64,000 nt of DNA, from assembly GCF_015627125.1 (NCBI RefSeq), contig NZ_VTDO01000006.1, forward strand, positions 62,001 through 126,000, given 5' to 3'. The translations under genes were made by a program, and so were the position numbers. The notes under the pieces were generated by a model. That model saw only the letters and a list, made by a program, of their open reading frames with translations, did no database searches and was not told where the DNA came from. This DNA comes from Acinetobacter rathckeae (GTDB lineage Bacteria; Pseudomonadota; Gammaproteobacteria; Pseudomonadales; Moraxellaceae). How positions within the stretch are numbered: position 1 is the stretch's first letter; each line of letters opens with the position of its first letter. This document shows positions 1 through 9,279 of the stretch, one piece after another.

Positions 1-2
1 TC

Positions 3-212
3 ATTGGATCTATAACACCACAAGGGCAGAGCCTCGATGATGATCAGGCTGTGGCAAGTTGGTTGTTACAAGATGCACATGTTGCGGTGCTGCATGGTTC
101 AGCTTTTGGAACACCAGGCTACTTACGTATTGCTTATGCGGTTGAGGATAGTCATCTAACACAGGCATGTCAGCGTTTACAGGATTCGCTTGCTAAACTT
201 ATTCTTTCATAA
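3..212 (+). CDS. Class I/II aminotransferase, C-terminal fragment
   Basis: The frame is open from the window edge to a TAA at 210-212 and gives about 69 residues. It reads like the C-terminal end of a fold-type I PLP aminotransferase of the aspartate/aromatic class: a 'LHGSAFG..GYLRIAYA' stretch, where the conserved Arg binds the substrate alpha-carboxylate, then a short amphipathic helix. The catalytic lysine and cofactor domain lie outside the window, so substrate and start are unknown. It may belong with the amine and amino-acid genes that follow. Confidence 0.75.
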   Translation: MGSITPQGQSLDDDQAVASWLLQDAHVAVLHGSAFGTPGYLRIAYAVEDSHLTQACQRLQDSLAKLILS

Positions 213-406
213 TAGGTTTTTAAAAACAATGTCTTATTTGATGATGGACTTTGAGTGGTTTCAGTGTTAGATCTTCCTCTTATTGACCAAAAGAACTGCC
301 AGCATGGCTTAAATTTAAATAGGTAGCGTTGATTTCTCAGGTATAAAAGTGGATTGAATGGTCTATTTATGGAATGATATCAAAACCAAATGTAGGTTTA
401 CCTTCA

Positions 407-1903
407 TTAATTGTACATATGGTACTCATTCACAGCTTTAGACAATTCTTCAATGCCTTGATTAATTTTGTCTAAAGCAATAGAACCAAAACCTAAACGT
501 AAAAAATTTTTACGTTGCTGATCATGTAAAAAGAAAGATTCACCAGCTTCAATGAAGACACCTCGGTTAGCAGCATATTGAGCCAACATGCTGGTGTTGA
601 TATTCATAGGTGCTTCAAGCCAACATGCTGAACCACCATTAAATGTATAGATATGCCATGTTGGCAAATATTGTGCTAAGGCTTTCAATAACACCTCAGC
701 ACGTTTTTTATGTAATAAAAACTGTCGTCTTAACATGCTGTGGTAATACCCTTGATCTATAAAAAAAGCAAATACACGCTGATTAAATACATTTGGGTGA
801 CGAACCATTAGGCGGCGTAAATGGCGGAGCTCATCAATTAACTCTGGTGCTGCTACAATGTAACCAAGGCGGAGTCCTGGTGCTAGTGGTTTAGATAGGC
901 TACCTACATAAACAACACGACCATGACGATCTAGACTTTTTAAAGCAGGAATAGTGGTATTTTCGACTAAGATTTGTGCATCATATTCATCTTCAATAAT
1001 AATGCTTTCGTATTCCTCAGCTTGTCGAAGCAAATGTTGACGACGTTGTGGAGATAGCGTTCCACCTGTTGGGCATTGTCGACCAGGTGTAACATAGAGG
1101 TAATCACATTGTTGTGCTTCTTTAGAGAAAATAATCCCTTCGTGGTCTACGGGAAGTGCCACAATATTTTGACTGTGTAGCATAAAAATATTTCGAGCAT
1201 CTGGATAACCAGGGTCTTCTATACCAATAAAATGTTCTGAACGCATCAGTAAAGCTGCCAACATATACAATGCGTGTTGACTCCCCACAGTCAGTAAAAT
1301 TTCATCTTCATGTGCAACAATACCTCTGGTTGGTAAAATATGTTGACGAATGGCATTAATTAAATATGGATCATCTCCTTGTTGGGTAAGATCTTGAGCC
1401 CAGATAGAAGCATCTCGTGCTGATAACGCTTTTATTGAACACTCACGCCAGGCAGTAGCAGGAAAGCTTTCAGGGTCCGGTTGGCCATAAATAAATGGAT
1501 AAGGGTATTTACTCCAGTCACTTGGTTTAATGAGATTACGCTGTTGTGATGGTTGGAAGCAGAACCGCTTCACCCAACTGGTTGTTTTGGATGTGGTTTT
1601 TATGGTTTTATTTTCACTGCTATCTACATAAAAATGGGGATGGACAAAGTGCCCACATCGTTGACGCGACTCTAAAATTCTCTCTTCTACTAATTGTTGA
1701 TAGGCAATGGTGACGGTATTTCTTCCTACGCCGATCAACTTAGCTAGCTCACGGCTTGAAGGAACAGCCATACCTGAACGTAAATGTCCATCGACTAAAG
1801 CAGAAAACATCATACGGCAGATACGCCCTTGAAAATTCAACCCACTTTTTTCAGTTTGATTAAACAATAATTTCCAAATATTTACTGAAGCTGGATAGGC
1901 CAT
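407..1903 (-). CDS. MocR/GabR-type PLP-dependent transcriptional regulator
   Basis: The 498-residue protein has two domains. Residues about 20-90 form a GntR-type winged helix ('SSRELAKLIGVGRNTVTIAYQQL'). Residues about 130-490 form an aminotransferase-like fold with the PLP lysine in 'VGSLSKPLAPGLRLG'. Its length fits the MocR family. MocR regulators usually sense a metabolite through PLP and control a neighbouring divergent operon. Here the divergent neighbour is the cluster from 2175 to about 6478, which carries amine oxidase and amino-acid permease genes, so that cluster is the likely target. The effector is not deducible; GabR-like (GABA) or polyamine responsiveness is conceivable. Confidence 0.88.
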   Translation of the reverse strand: MAYPASVNIWKLLFNQTEKSGLNFQGRICRMMFSALVDGHLRSGMAVPSSRELAKLIGVGRNTVTIAYQQLVEERILESRQRCGHFVHPHFYVDSSENKTIKTTSKTTSWVKRFCFQPSQQRNLIKPSDWSKYPYPFIYGQPDPESFPATAWRECSIKALSARDASIWAQDLTQQGDDPYLINAIRQHILPTRGIVAHEDEILLTVGSQHALYMLAALLMRSEHFIGIEDPGYPDARNIFMLHSQNIVALPVDHEGIIFSKEAQQCDYLYVTPGRQCPTGGTLSPQRRQHLLRQAEEYESIIIEDEYDAQILVENTTIPALKSLDRHGRVVYVGSLSKPLAPGLRLGYIVAAPELIDELRHLRRLMVRHPNVFNQRVFAFFIDQGYYHSMLRRQFLLHKKRAEVLLKALAQYLPTWHIYTFNGGSACWLEAPMNINTSMLAQYAANRGVFIEAGESFFLHDQQRKNFLRLGFGSIALDKINQGIEELSKAVNEYHMYN

Positions 1904-2174
1904 GATGTTTTCTCAGTGCATTTTTTGATTCATTTTGGATCCGAAACAATCAAACTGGTGCATAAACAGGGATAATTACAATATTTTCCTTGATTCATGC
2001 TTTATATAGATAAAGCAAAAGTTATTCCAATCTCAATATTTAAGAAATAAATCAATAACATCATGTGTTTATGTGTATTTTTTGGTGGATCTATAGAAAA
2101 AGCATTTCTGGTACTACGTCATCATAATCTATTTTTGTACATTTCATTTAATCAAATAGTTCTTGAGATGATCC

Positions 2175-2570
2175 ATGAACCAAAACACACTTTTACAACT
2201 ACTCGATACATTTTCACAAGCTTGGAACGCCCATGATGTAGAGCAATTGATGAACTGTATGCATGTCAATTGTCGTTTTGAAACAGTTGCTGGTGACGAT
2301 GTTCATGGTACGGGCATTGTTGGAGCTGATGCTGTTCGTGAAGTATTTAGCAACACATTTAAAACGTTTCCAGATGCTCAGTGGAGAAATGCCAAACACT
2401 GGATTAGTGCAGATGGTAACTATGGTGTTTCAGAAAGCACTTTTATGGCAACCACAGCAGATGGAGGGATGATAGAAGCCAATATGGTTGATATTTTTCA
2501 CTTTAAAGATGGAAAAATTCTTCTGAAAAATGCATTTCGTAAAAATCGTCCTGTAAAAAATATGCCTTAA
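2175..2570 (+). CDS. SnoaL-like / NTF2-fold ester cyclase family protein
   Basis: This 131-residue protein shows the NTF2-like pattern. There is an N-terminal helix with 'AWNAHDVEQLMNCMHVNCRFE', a middle segment typical of SnoaL-like proteins with 'FKTFPDAQWRN', and a C-terminal 'FHFKDGKILLKNAF' strand. NTF2-fold proteins include small hydrolases, isomerases and ligand-binding proteins, so the reaction cannot be named. It is the first gene of a plus-strand cluster. Its stop overlaps the AAGGAG of the next gene, so the two are very likely co-transcribed and it probably acts on a product or substrate of the oxidoreductase. A GAGATGA sequence precedes the ATG. Confidence 0.75.
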   Translation: MNQNTLLQLLDTFSQAWNAHDVEQLMNCMHVNCRFETVAGDDVHGTGIVGADAVREVFSNTFKTFPDAQWRNAKHWISADGNYGVSESTFMATTADGGMIEANMVDIFHFKDGKILLKNAFRKNRPVKNMP

Positions 2571-2581
2571 GGAGTTTTCTT

Positions 2582-4009
2582 GTGAATCAATACATTCAAC
2601 ATTTAAATACTAATCCAAATATTGGCAAAAAAACAAATCATCAAGATTATAGAGAATACAATGCAAAGTTTGATCCATTAACAGATAAAATTTTACAAGG
2701 AAATGAACAATATGCCCCAACTTATTGGGTCGCCACAGCAGGTACACCTCCTGAGGATGATGGACCGTTAAAAGGGGATATCGTTGCTGATATTGTGATT
2801 ATTGGTGGCGGATTTACGGGTCTGTCGACTGCATTAACCTTGGCTGAAAAATTTGGGGCAGCGCCTTTGGTTCTCGAGGCCAATCGTAGTGCATGGGGGT
2901 GTACAAGCCGTAATGGTGGACAAGGACAAAATGCTTCTGGACGTTTATATCGTTCGCAATGGATTGATAAGTGGGGGCTTGATACGGCTAAACGGCTAGA
3001 TACTGAAATTCGTGAAGGGTTCGACTATTTCAAAGATTTGGTCAGTAGTATTCAATGCGATGCACAAGATGGGGGGCATTTGTACATTGCACATCGTGCT
3101 AAAAAAATGGCATTTTTGGAAAATGAAGCCAAAGTCATGAAAGAGGTCTTTGGTTATAAGACACGTATGCTTAGTCGCGAACAATTGCATGAGGAATATG
3201 TTGCCGATCAAGAAGCCACAGGTGCTTTACTTGAACCAGATGGTATTGGAGTACATCCCCTTAAACTGGCTTTTGGTTATTTAAAACGTGCACGTGCAGC
3301 GGGTGCCAAAGTTCACACATCTACTCCTGTTTTAAGTTGGGAAACGCATCAAGGTATTCACTATTTAACGACACCTTATGGGGTCGTTAAAGCAAAGCGT
3401 GTAGCTGTTGCAACAGGTGGTTACACGCCTAATGGCTTGCATCCGAGTTTATCTGGAAAAATTATGCCCATTCTATCTAATTCATTGGTGACCAGACCGT
3501 TAACTAAAACTGAACGTGCCGAAGCAGGATTACACAGCACCACATTTATTACAGATACTCGCACTTTACGCCATTATTACCGCTTGTTACCCGATGGTTC
3601 CATGCAATGTGGTAGTCGTAGTGCGCTTAATGGAGCAGATGCCAGCAATCCAATTCATCTAGAACGCTTAAAAGAAGGGCTTTACCGTAAATTTCCGAGT
3701 TTGCGTAATATCCCAATCGCACATTCGTGGTGGGGTTGGGTCGATGTCAGTCACGATATGATGCCTAGAATTGTACAACCAAACCCTGATGAAAGCATTT
3801 TTTACGCTATAGGTTATGGTGGAAATGGTGTTTCATTTTCTGCAATGGCGGGACGTCGCTTAGCAGAGCGTGTTATGGGCGTTGAGCATCCACAGTTCGA
3901 TTTACCCATATATCAGTCGCCATTACCTTCACATTTATTTAGACCATTTCGAAGAGTAGGACAGGCACTTTTATACCGTTGGTATTACCTAACAGATGAA
4001 GTGATCTAA
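2582..4009 (+). CDS. FAD-dependent amine/amino-acid oxidoreductase (DAO family, PuuB-like)
   Basis: The 475-residue protein has a dinucleotide-binding motif 'IIGGGFTGLSTALTLAE' near residues 75-90, followed by 'SRNGGQGQNASGRL', a stretch typical of gamma-glutamylputrescine oxidase-like DAO enzymes. The C-terminal 'AIGYGGNGVSFSAMAGRRLAE' is the second FAD contact. The family oxidises secondary or primary amines to an aldehyde or imine and hydrogen peroxide. The start is GTG at 2582, with AAGGAG at 2569-2574 overlapping the upstream stop, which indicates translational coupling. With the permease downstream it suggests import and oxidation of an amine or amino acid. The exact substrate is not visible. 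Confidence 0.85.
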   Translation: MNQYIQHLNTNPNIGKKTNHQDYREYNAKFDPLTDKILQGNEQYAPTYWVATAGTPPEDDGPLKGDIVADIVIIGGGFTGLSTALTLAEKFGAAPLVLEANRSAWGCTSRNGGQGQNASGRLYRSQWIDKWGLDTAKRLDTEIREGFDYFKDLVSSIQCDAQDGGHLYIAHRAKKMAFLENEAKVMKEVFGYKTRMLSREQLHEEYVADQEATGALLEPDGIGVHPLKLAFGYLKRARAAGAKVHTSTPVLSWETHQGIHYLTTPYGVVKAKRVAVATGGYTPNGLHPSLSGKIMPILSNSLVTRPLTKTERAEAGLHSTTFITDTRTLRHYYRLLPDGSMQCGSRSALNGADASNPIHLERLKEGLYRKFPSLRNIPIAHSWWGWVDVSHDMMPRIVQPNPDESIFYAIGYGGNGVSFSAMAGRRLAERVMGVEHPQFDLPIYQSPLPSHLFRPFRRVGQALLYRWYYLTDEVI

Positions 4010-4062
4010 ATAACATCTTATTTTGATATAGCACAATGATAATAAATATAGGGGAATTCATC

Positions 4063-5469
4063 ATGTATCACTCAAATCAAGATTTAAAAAACACGCTCAA
4101 ACCTCGCCATGTGAAAATGATGGCTCTAGGTGGTGTCATTGGAATGGGATTATTTGTAGGCAGTTCGGTGGTTATTCAATCGGCTGGGCCTGCTGCAATC
4201 CTCTCGTTTTTGATCACAGGTATTATTATTATATTAGTCATGCGTATGTTAGGTGAGCTCGCGACGGCATCGCAAGTGACAGGTTCATTTTATAGCTATG
4301 CACGCTATGCTTTTCGAGACTCCCCATTTTTATCTCGACTCGCAGGTTTTATGACGGGTTGGATGTACTGGTATTTTTGGGTTATTGTCATTGGTTTAGA
4401 GGCTATTGTGGGGGCGAAACTCGTTGGGTATTGGTTACCAGATGAACCACAGTGGATCGTTAGCCTCATATTTTTATCCATCTTAACAGCAACAAACCTA
4501 TTTTCTGTTAAATCATTTGGTGAGTTTGAGTTTTGGTTTTCATCAATAAAAATAGCAGCAATTATTACATTTATATTCCTATGCAGTATCTATGTATTCG
4601 GTTTGTGGCCAAATCATACTACTTCAGGGTTTGGTGAACTACTGAGTCACGGTGGATTTATGCCAAATGGTTGGGGGCCGGTGTTATCTGGGGCTGTATC
4701 AGCCACAGCATTTTATTTTGGTGCAGAGATTGTCACAATTGCAGCGGCAGAATCGGAAAATCCAGAAGAGTCTGTAGCCAAAGCCACTAAATCTGTCATC
4801 AGTCGGGTTCTTATCTTTTATGTTTGCTCTATTTTTCTTGTAATCTGTATCGTGCCATGGAATAGTCCTGAGATTGCAACGCCTTATGTGAGTGCCTTAA
4901 AGGTTCTTAATATTCCTTATGTTGCTGATATAATGAATGCTGTCATTTTGGTGGCTGTATTAAGTTGCTTAAACTCTGGTGTATATGCAGCAAGCCGTAT
5001 GCTATTCGCTTTAACAAAAAATGGGGATGCGCCACGTAGTTTAACTAAACTCTCTAAAAAAGGAGTACCTGTACGGGCTATCTTGATATGTACTGTATTT
5101 GGTTATTGCTCAATACTTGCATCTTATTTTTCTCCAGATGGCGTGTTCTCTTTCTTGGTAGAGTCTTATGGTACGGTTGCACTTTTTGTTTATATTATCA
5201 TTGCATGTTCACAAATTCGTTTAAGACGTCATTTAGAGCACGTTGCACCTGAACGCTTAAAAATAAAAATGTGGTGTTTTCCTTATCTCAGTTATGTTGC
5301 CATCATTGGCATGCTTTGTATCTTTATTGCCATGGCATTTATTCCTAGTCTGCAAAAAGCATTTTGGTTTGGTATTGCCAGTGCGCTCATCATCTTCTGT
5401 ATTTTTATGATTCGTCATTCTATTGAGTTATTTAAACTGCGTAAAAAGCAAAAGCCAGCCAAAATATGA
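4063..5469 (+). CDS. Amino-acid permease, APC superfamily (AAT/GabP-like)
   Basis: A polytopic inner-membrane protein with about 12 hydrophobic segments. The signature first transmembrane helix 'MMALGGVIGMGLFVGSS' is the substrate-binding unwound region of amino acid/polyamine/organocation permeases. I place the start at ATG 4063 (468 residues) because AGGGGAA lies 7 bases upstream; an in-frame ATG at 4036 lacks such a site. It imports amino acids or related amines by proton symport in this family. It sits 53 bases behind the oxidoreductase and is likely co-transcribed with it. An inverted repeat at 5511-5537 follows. Confidence 0.87.
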   Translation: MYHSNQDLKNTLKPRHVKMMALGGVIGMGLFVGSSVVIQSAGPAAILSFLITGIIIILVMRMLGELATASQVTGSFYSYARYAFRDSPFLSRLAGFMTGWMYWYFWVIVIGLEAIVGAKLVGYWLPDEPQWIVSLIFLSILTATNLFSVKSFGEFEFWFSSIKIAAIITFIFLCSIYVFGLWPNHTTSGFGELLSHGGFMPNGWGPVLSGAVSATAFYFGAEIVTIAAAESENPEESVAKATKSVISRVLIFYVCSIFLVICIVPWNSPEIATPYVSALKVLNIPYVADIMNAVILVAVLSCLNSGVYAASRMLFALTKNGDAPRSLTKLSKKGVPVRAILICTVFGYCSILASYFSPDGVFSFLVESYGTVALFVYIIIACSQIRLRRHLEHVAPERLKIKMWCFPYLSYVAIIGMLCIFIAMAFIPSLQKAFWFGIASALIIFCIFMIRHSIELFKLRKKQKPAKI

Positions 5470-5510
5470 TGCTCGTTTTCCTACAACATATAACAAACTC
5501 TAATTTTTAA

Positions 5511-5537
5511 GCGACCTGCTTAAATAGGTCAGGTCGC
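5511..5537 (+). terminator. Inverted repeat after the permease gene
   Basis: GCGACCTG at 5511-5518 pairs with CAGGTCGC at 5530-5537 around an 11-base loop. It lies between the permease and the EamA gene. No clean T-tract follows, so it may be a weak terminator, an RNA processing stem or an operator. Confidence 0.45.
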
Positions 5538-5575
5538 AATACAGTTTTAAAAACCTACCTAGGATGATTATTCTC

Positions 5576-6478
5576 ATGTTACTCAAAGATAAGCTAGCCG
5601 CTTTAACTGTGGTTTTTATTTGGGGTATCAATTTTTATTTTATGAAAGTGGGTATCAGTGAAATGAGCCCAATGATGTTAGGCTGTCTGCGTTATATCTT
5701 AGTTTTACTTCCTGCCATTTTTTTTATCAGTATGCCGAAAATCGGTTGGAAGTGGCTTTTATTATACGGTTTCATTAGCAATTTTTCACAGTTTTCTTTT
5801 ATGTTTAGTGCTATAGCAACAGGAATGCCAACAGGTTTAATTGCTTTGGTTGTTCAGTCTCAAGCCTTTTTTACTGTAATGATTGCGGCATTTGTTTTCA
5901 ATGAAAATACATCATGGAACCAATGGCTTGCTATAATAATAGCAGCTTTGGGACTGGCATTGATTGCACTTGGTCAGCAACACAGCCATGTTCCTTTAGT
6001 TGGGCTACTATTGGTGATGGGTTCTGCACTGTCATGGGCTATTGGTAATATTGTGGTGAAGCGTATCGGTCAGGTTGACTCTATTGGTTTAGTGGTTTGG
6101 GGCAATCTATTTACACCACTTTGGTTTTTCCTGTTTGCTTTTCATGATCATGGTTGGCAAGGCATTCTTTTAGATTGGACAGCAATATCTTGGAAAGGTT
6201 TTTTTGCTGTAGCTTTTCTGGCCTATTTTGCTACGATTATTGGTTATGGCTTATGGAATGATTTATTAACACGTTATTTGGCTGCTAAAATTAGTCCGCT
6301 GTCGCTTTGGGTGCCGGTAATAAGTATGGGGTTTGCCTATTTGTTTTTAAATGAAACATTAAATTCATGGCAGTGGTTAGGCTCGGGAGTCACGATGTTT
6401 GGCTTAATGGTTCATTTGGTTGGGCAAAAAATAAGCACAGCTTTAAGGTTTATGTTCTCAAAAAATAACCGAGCTTGA
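5576..6478 (+). CDS. EamA/DMT-family metabolite exporter
   Basis: About 300 residues with ten predicted transmembrane segments arranged as two EamA repeats. The first repeat begins at 'KLAALTVVFIWGINFYFMKVGI' and the second near 'VGLLLVMGSALSWAIGNIVVKRIG', the tandem typical of drug/metabolite transporters such as EamA (O-acetylserine/cysteine export). The start is uncertain: ATG 5576 has AGGA at 5561-5564, while ATG 5564 has no ribosome site. It follows the amine oxidation cluster and may export an amino acid or by-product, but this is inference from position. Confidence 0.8.
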   Translation: MLLKDKLAALTVVFIWGINFYFMKVGISEMSPMMLGCLRYILVLLPAIFFISMPKIGWKWLLLYGFISNFSQFSFMFSAIATGMPTGLIALVVQSQAFFTVMIAAFVFNENTSWNQWLAIIIAALGLALIALGQQHSHVPLVGLLLVMGSALSWAIGNIVVKRIGQVDSIGLVVWGNLFTPLWFFLFAFHDHGWQGILLDWTAISWKGFFAVAFLAYFATIIGYGLWNDLLTRYLAAKISPLSLWVPVISMGFAYLFLNETLNSWQWLGSGVTMFGLMVHLVGQKISTALRFMFSKNNRA

Positions 6479-6632
6479 AAGTATAAAGTTAAATATTATC
6501 AGACGTGTTGCACAGGTGCTGTTGAGTTCACGTCGTAAATTGACTCATATTTTAAACACTCTAGTTGAGAAGTATTAGAAATATAATCATGACATGACTA
6601 TAATCATGCTCCAATTGGCGAAGAGAATGCAC

Positions 6633-8678
6633 ATGTCATCAGCAAGTCAACTTAACGACAAGCAGCTTGAAGCAATGAAATACACGCAAGGCCCACTGTT
6701 GGTGCTTGCAGGTGCAGGCTCAGGCAAGACTTCGGTGATTACCCGTAAAATTGCACATTTGGTCCAAAATTGTCGTATTCCTGCCCATCGTATTACGGCC
6801 ATGACCTTTACCAATAAAGCTGCCCGAGAAATGAAAGAACGGGTGGGCAAGTTATTATCAAAAGAAGAAGCAAAAGGCTTGTCTGTATCTACATTCCATA
6901 CCTTTGGCTTAAATTTATTACGCTTAGAACTAAAACATTTACCGCTTAAAAATAATTTTTCTATTTTAGATGCAGATGATTGCAAACGTATTTTAATGGA
7001 CTTGATGCATCAAGATAATTTGTCAGGGGCTGAAAGCAAAGAGCTGATTGCTAAAGTCATGAAAAAAATATCTGATTGGAAAAATGACTTAATTATTCCA
7101 GAACAAGCCCATCAAACTTGTGAAACGGAAGAAGATGTTCGCTTTGCCTACTTGTACCAACTCTATGAGCGTAACTTACGTGCTTACAATGCGGTCGATT
7201 TTGATGACTTGATTGTCTTACCAACGCGCTTATTACAAGAAAATGCCGAAGTGCGAGATAAATGGCAAAACCGTGTACGTTATTTATTGGTCGATGAATA
7301 TCAAGACACCAACACGGCACAGTATATTTTAGTCAAGCTTTTGGTTGGTGTGATGGGGCAATTCACTGCGGTGGGCGATGATGACCAGTCGATTTATGCA
7401 TGGCGTGGTGCAAAACCTGAAAATATGGGACTACTTAAAGAAGATTTTCCCAATTTAAATGTGATTAAACTCGAACAAAACTACCGTTCAACCAGTCGTA
7501 TTTTAAAAGCAGCCAACCATGTGATTGGAAATAACCCGCATATTTTTGATAAAAAATTATGGAGTGATAAAGGTCATGGCGAAGAGATTCGTATTATTAC
7601 CTGCCGTAATGATGACGATGAAGCAGAGCGTGTGGCACAAGACATTATTACCCATAAATTGATGAATGGTAAAAGTTGGAAAGATTACGCCGTACTGTAT
7701 CGGGGGAACTTTCAGGCACGTATTTTAGAAACGCAATTACGCCAACTGCAAATTCCGTATAAACTTTCAGGCGGTACGTCTTTCTTTGCTCGTAGCGAAA
7801 TTAAAGACATTATGAGCTACTTACGTCTGATTATTAACCCAGAAGATGACAGTGCATTTTTACGTATTATTAACACGCCAAAACGCTCAATAGGGCCTGT
7901 GACTTTAGAGAAAATTGGTCTATTTGCCCAAGAAAACCATTTGTCGTTGCTTATGGCTGCAGGTGACCAACGTTTAGCGATGGTCTTGTCTAAGAAAATT
8001 TGCTCACATTTGTTTGAATTTTCTGATTTTATGCAAAAGTATACCCGTGAGTTACTTGAAGATGACAACCCTGTGCCAATCATACGGCAGATGATTACGG
8101 AAACAGGTTACATCGACTACGTGCGAGAGCAAGCGGCAACCCCTGCACAAGAAAAAACCAAGTTAGATAACATTGAAACACTGTATACCAGTATTCAAAG
8201 TTTGATTAACCGTGCTGAAAATGTCGATGATAAAAACATTGAAAGTGTGATTCGTAAAATGGTGTTGCTTGATTTACTCGAACAACAGCAAGAGGAAGAA
8301 GACACCGACAAAGTCAATTTACTGACGTTGCATGCGGCAAAAGGTCTTGAGTTTCCGTATGTATATATGATTGGTTTAGAAGAAGAGCTATTGCCACATA
8401 AAAACTCAATTGCGGCTGAAACCATAGAGGAAGAACGCCGTTTAATGTATGTGGGAATTACTCGAGCAAGACAAGGCCTCACTTTAACTTTAGCCGAGCA
8501 ACGCAAAGCAGGTGGTCAAATGAAACAAATGACGGCCAGTCGCTTTTTAGATGAATTACCACAAGATGATATTCATTGGCTTGGGCGTAAAAAGAAATTG
8601 CAGCAACATGTAGATCCGAAAGAACAAGCCAAAACCTACTTAGAAAATTTACGCAGTATGTTGAAACACAAACATTAA
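6633..8678 (+). CDS. rep: ATP-dependent DNA helicase Rep
   Basis: A superfamily 1A 3'-5' helicase of about 681 residues. Visible motifs are Walker A 'LAGAGSGKT' near the N terminus, 'DEYQDTN' (motif II), '[14 protein letters not shown]' (motif III), 'LEQNYRS' (motif IV), '[11 protein letters not shown]' (motif V) and '[12 protein letters not shown]' (motif VI). Its size fits Rep better than UvrD or PcrA. Rep clears proteins ahead of the replication fork and helps restart it. The frame is open from 6594 with several possible ATGs; 6633 is favoured because homologues begin with 'MSSASQLN'-like sequence and GAAGAG precedes it. The dut gene follows after 19 bases. Confidence 0.92.
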   Translation: MSSASQLNDKQLEAMKYTQGPLLVLAGAGSGKTSVITRKIAHLVQNCRIPAHRITAMTFTNKAAREMKERVGKLLSKEEAKGLSVSTFHTFGLNLLRLELKHLPLKNNFSILDADDCKRILMDLMHQDNLSGAESKELIAKVMKKISDWKNDLIIPEQAHQTCETEEDVRFAYLYQLYERNLRAYNAVDFDDLIVLPTRLLQENAEVRDKWQNRVRYLLVDEYQDTNTAQYILVKLLVGVMGQFTAVGDDDQSIYAWRGAKPENMGLLKEDFPNLNVIKLEQNYRSTSRILKAANHVIGNNPHIFDKKLWSDKGHGEEIRIITCRNDDDEAERVAQDIITHKLMNGKSWKDYAVLYRGNFQARILETQLRQLQIPYKLSGGTSFFARSEIKDIMSYLRLIINPEDDSAFLRIINTPKRSIGPVTLEKIGLFAQENHLSLLMAAGDQRLAMVLSKKICSHLFEFSDFMQKYTRELLEDDNPVPIIRQMITETGYIDYVREQAATPAQEKTKLDNIETLYTSIQSLINRAENVDDKNIESVIRKMVLLDLLEQQQEEEDTDKVNLLTLHAAKGLEFPYVYMIGLEEELLPHKNSIAAETIEEERRLMYVGITRARQGLTLTLAEQRKAGGQMKQMTASRFLDELPQDDIHWLGRKKKLQQHVDPKEQAKTYLENLRSMLKHKH

Positions 8679-8697
8679 TGAGTGCAAGGAAAAATCC

Positions 8698-9150
8698 ATG
8701 AAAGTTCAAGTGAAAATTTTAGACCCTCGTTTGGGTGACACGTGGCCATTGCCAAACTATGCCACACAAGGTTCGGCAGGTTTAGACTTACGTGCATGTA
8801 TAGATGAAGCCATGACCATTGAAGCAGGACAAACGGTACTGATTAAAACAGGTCTATCTATTTATATTGCAGACCCACAGTTTGCAGGTCTGATTTTACC
8901 ACGTTCGGGTTTAGGCCATAAACACGGCATTGTTTTGGGTAATTTAGTGGGTTTAATTGACTCAGATTATCAAGGCGAGTTAATGATTTCGGTATGGAAT
9001 CGTGGTCAAACGGCATTTACTTTAGAACCAGGTGAGCGTTTGGCACAATACGTACTTGTGCCTGTGGTGCAAGCAGAGTTTGAGCAAGTGACTGAATTTG
9101 TTGCAACTTTACGTGGTGAAGGTGGTTTTGGCCATACAGGTCAGCAATAA
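8698..9150 (+). CDS. dut: Deoxyuridine 5'-triphosphate nucleotidohydrolase (dUTPase)
   Basis: A 150-residue trimeric dUTPase. The conserved motifs are in order: '[12 protein letters not shown]' (motif 1), 'LILPRSGLG' (motif 2), '[15 protein letters not shown]' with the catalytic Asp (motif 3), 'GERLAQYVL' (motif 4), and the C-terminal flexible arm 'GEGGFGHTG' (motif 5). It hydrolyses dUTP to dUMP and pyrophosphate, preventing uracil incorporation and feeding thymidylate synthesis. AAGGA precedes the start. A strong terminator at 9158-9189 separates it from algC, though the order dut-algC-argB matches that in pseudomonads. Confidence 0.96.
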   Translation: MKVQVKILDPRLGDTWPLPNYATQGSAGLDLRACIDEAMTIEAGQTVLIKTGLSIYIADPQFAGLILPRSGLGHKHGIVLGNLVGLIDSDYQGELMISVWNRGQTAFTLEPGERLAQYVLVPVVQAEFEQVTEFVATLRGEGGFGHTGQQ

Positions 9151-9157
9151 GTACAAG

Positions 9158-9189
9158 CCCTATAGGTAAATCTATCTATAGGGTTTTTT
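9158..9189 (+). terminator. Intrinsic terminator after dut
   Basis: CCCTATAG (9158-9165) pairs with CTATAGGG (9176-9183) and is followed by six T residues. This fits a rho-independent terminator for the rep-dut unit. Confidence 0.85.
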
Positions 9190-9279
9190 AAGCATTTTTA
9201 ATTTTATGTAGAAAAATATTTACAATCATCACATAAATGATGACAATTTAGCATGATATTAAAATAGTTAAGCCAAAAC

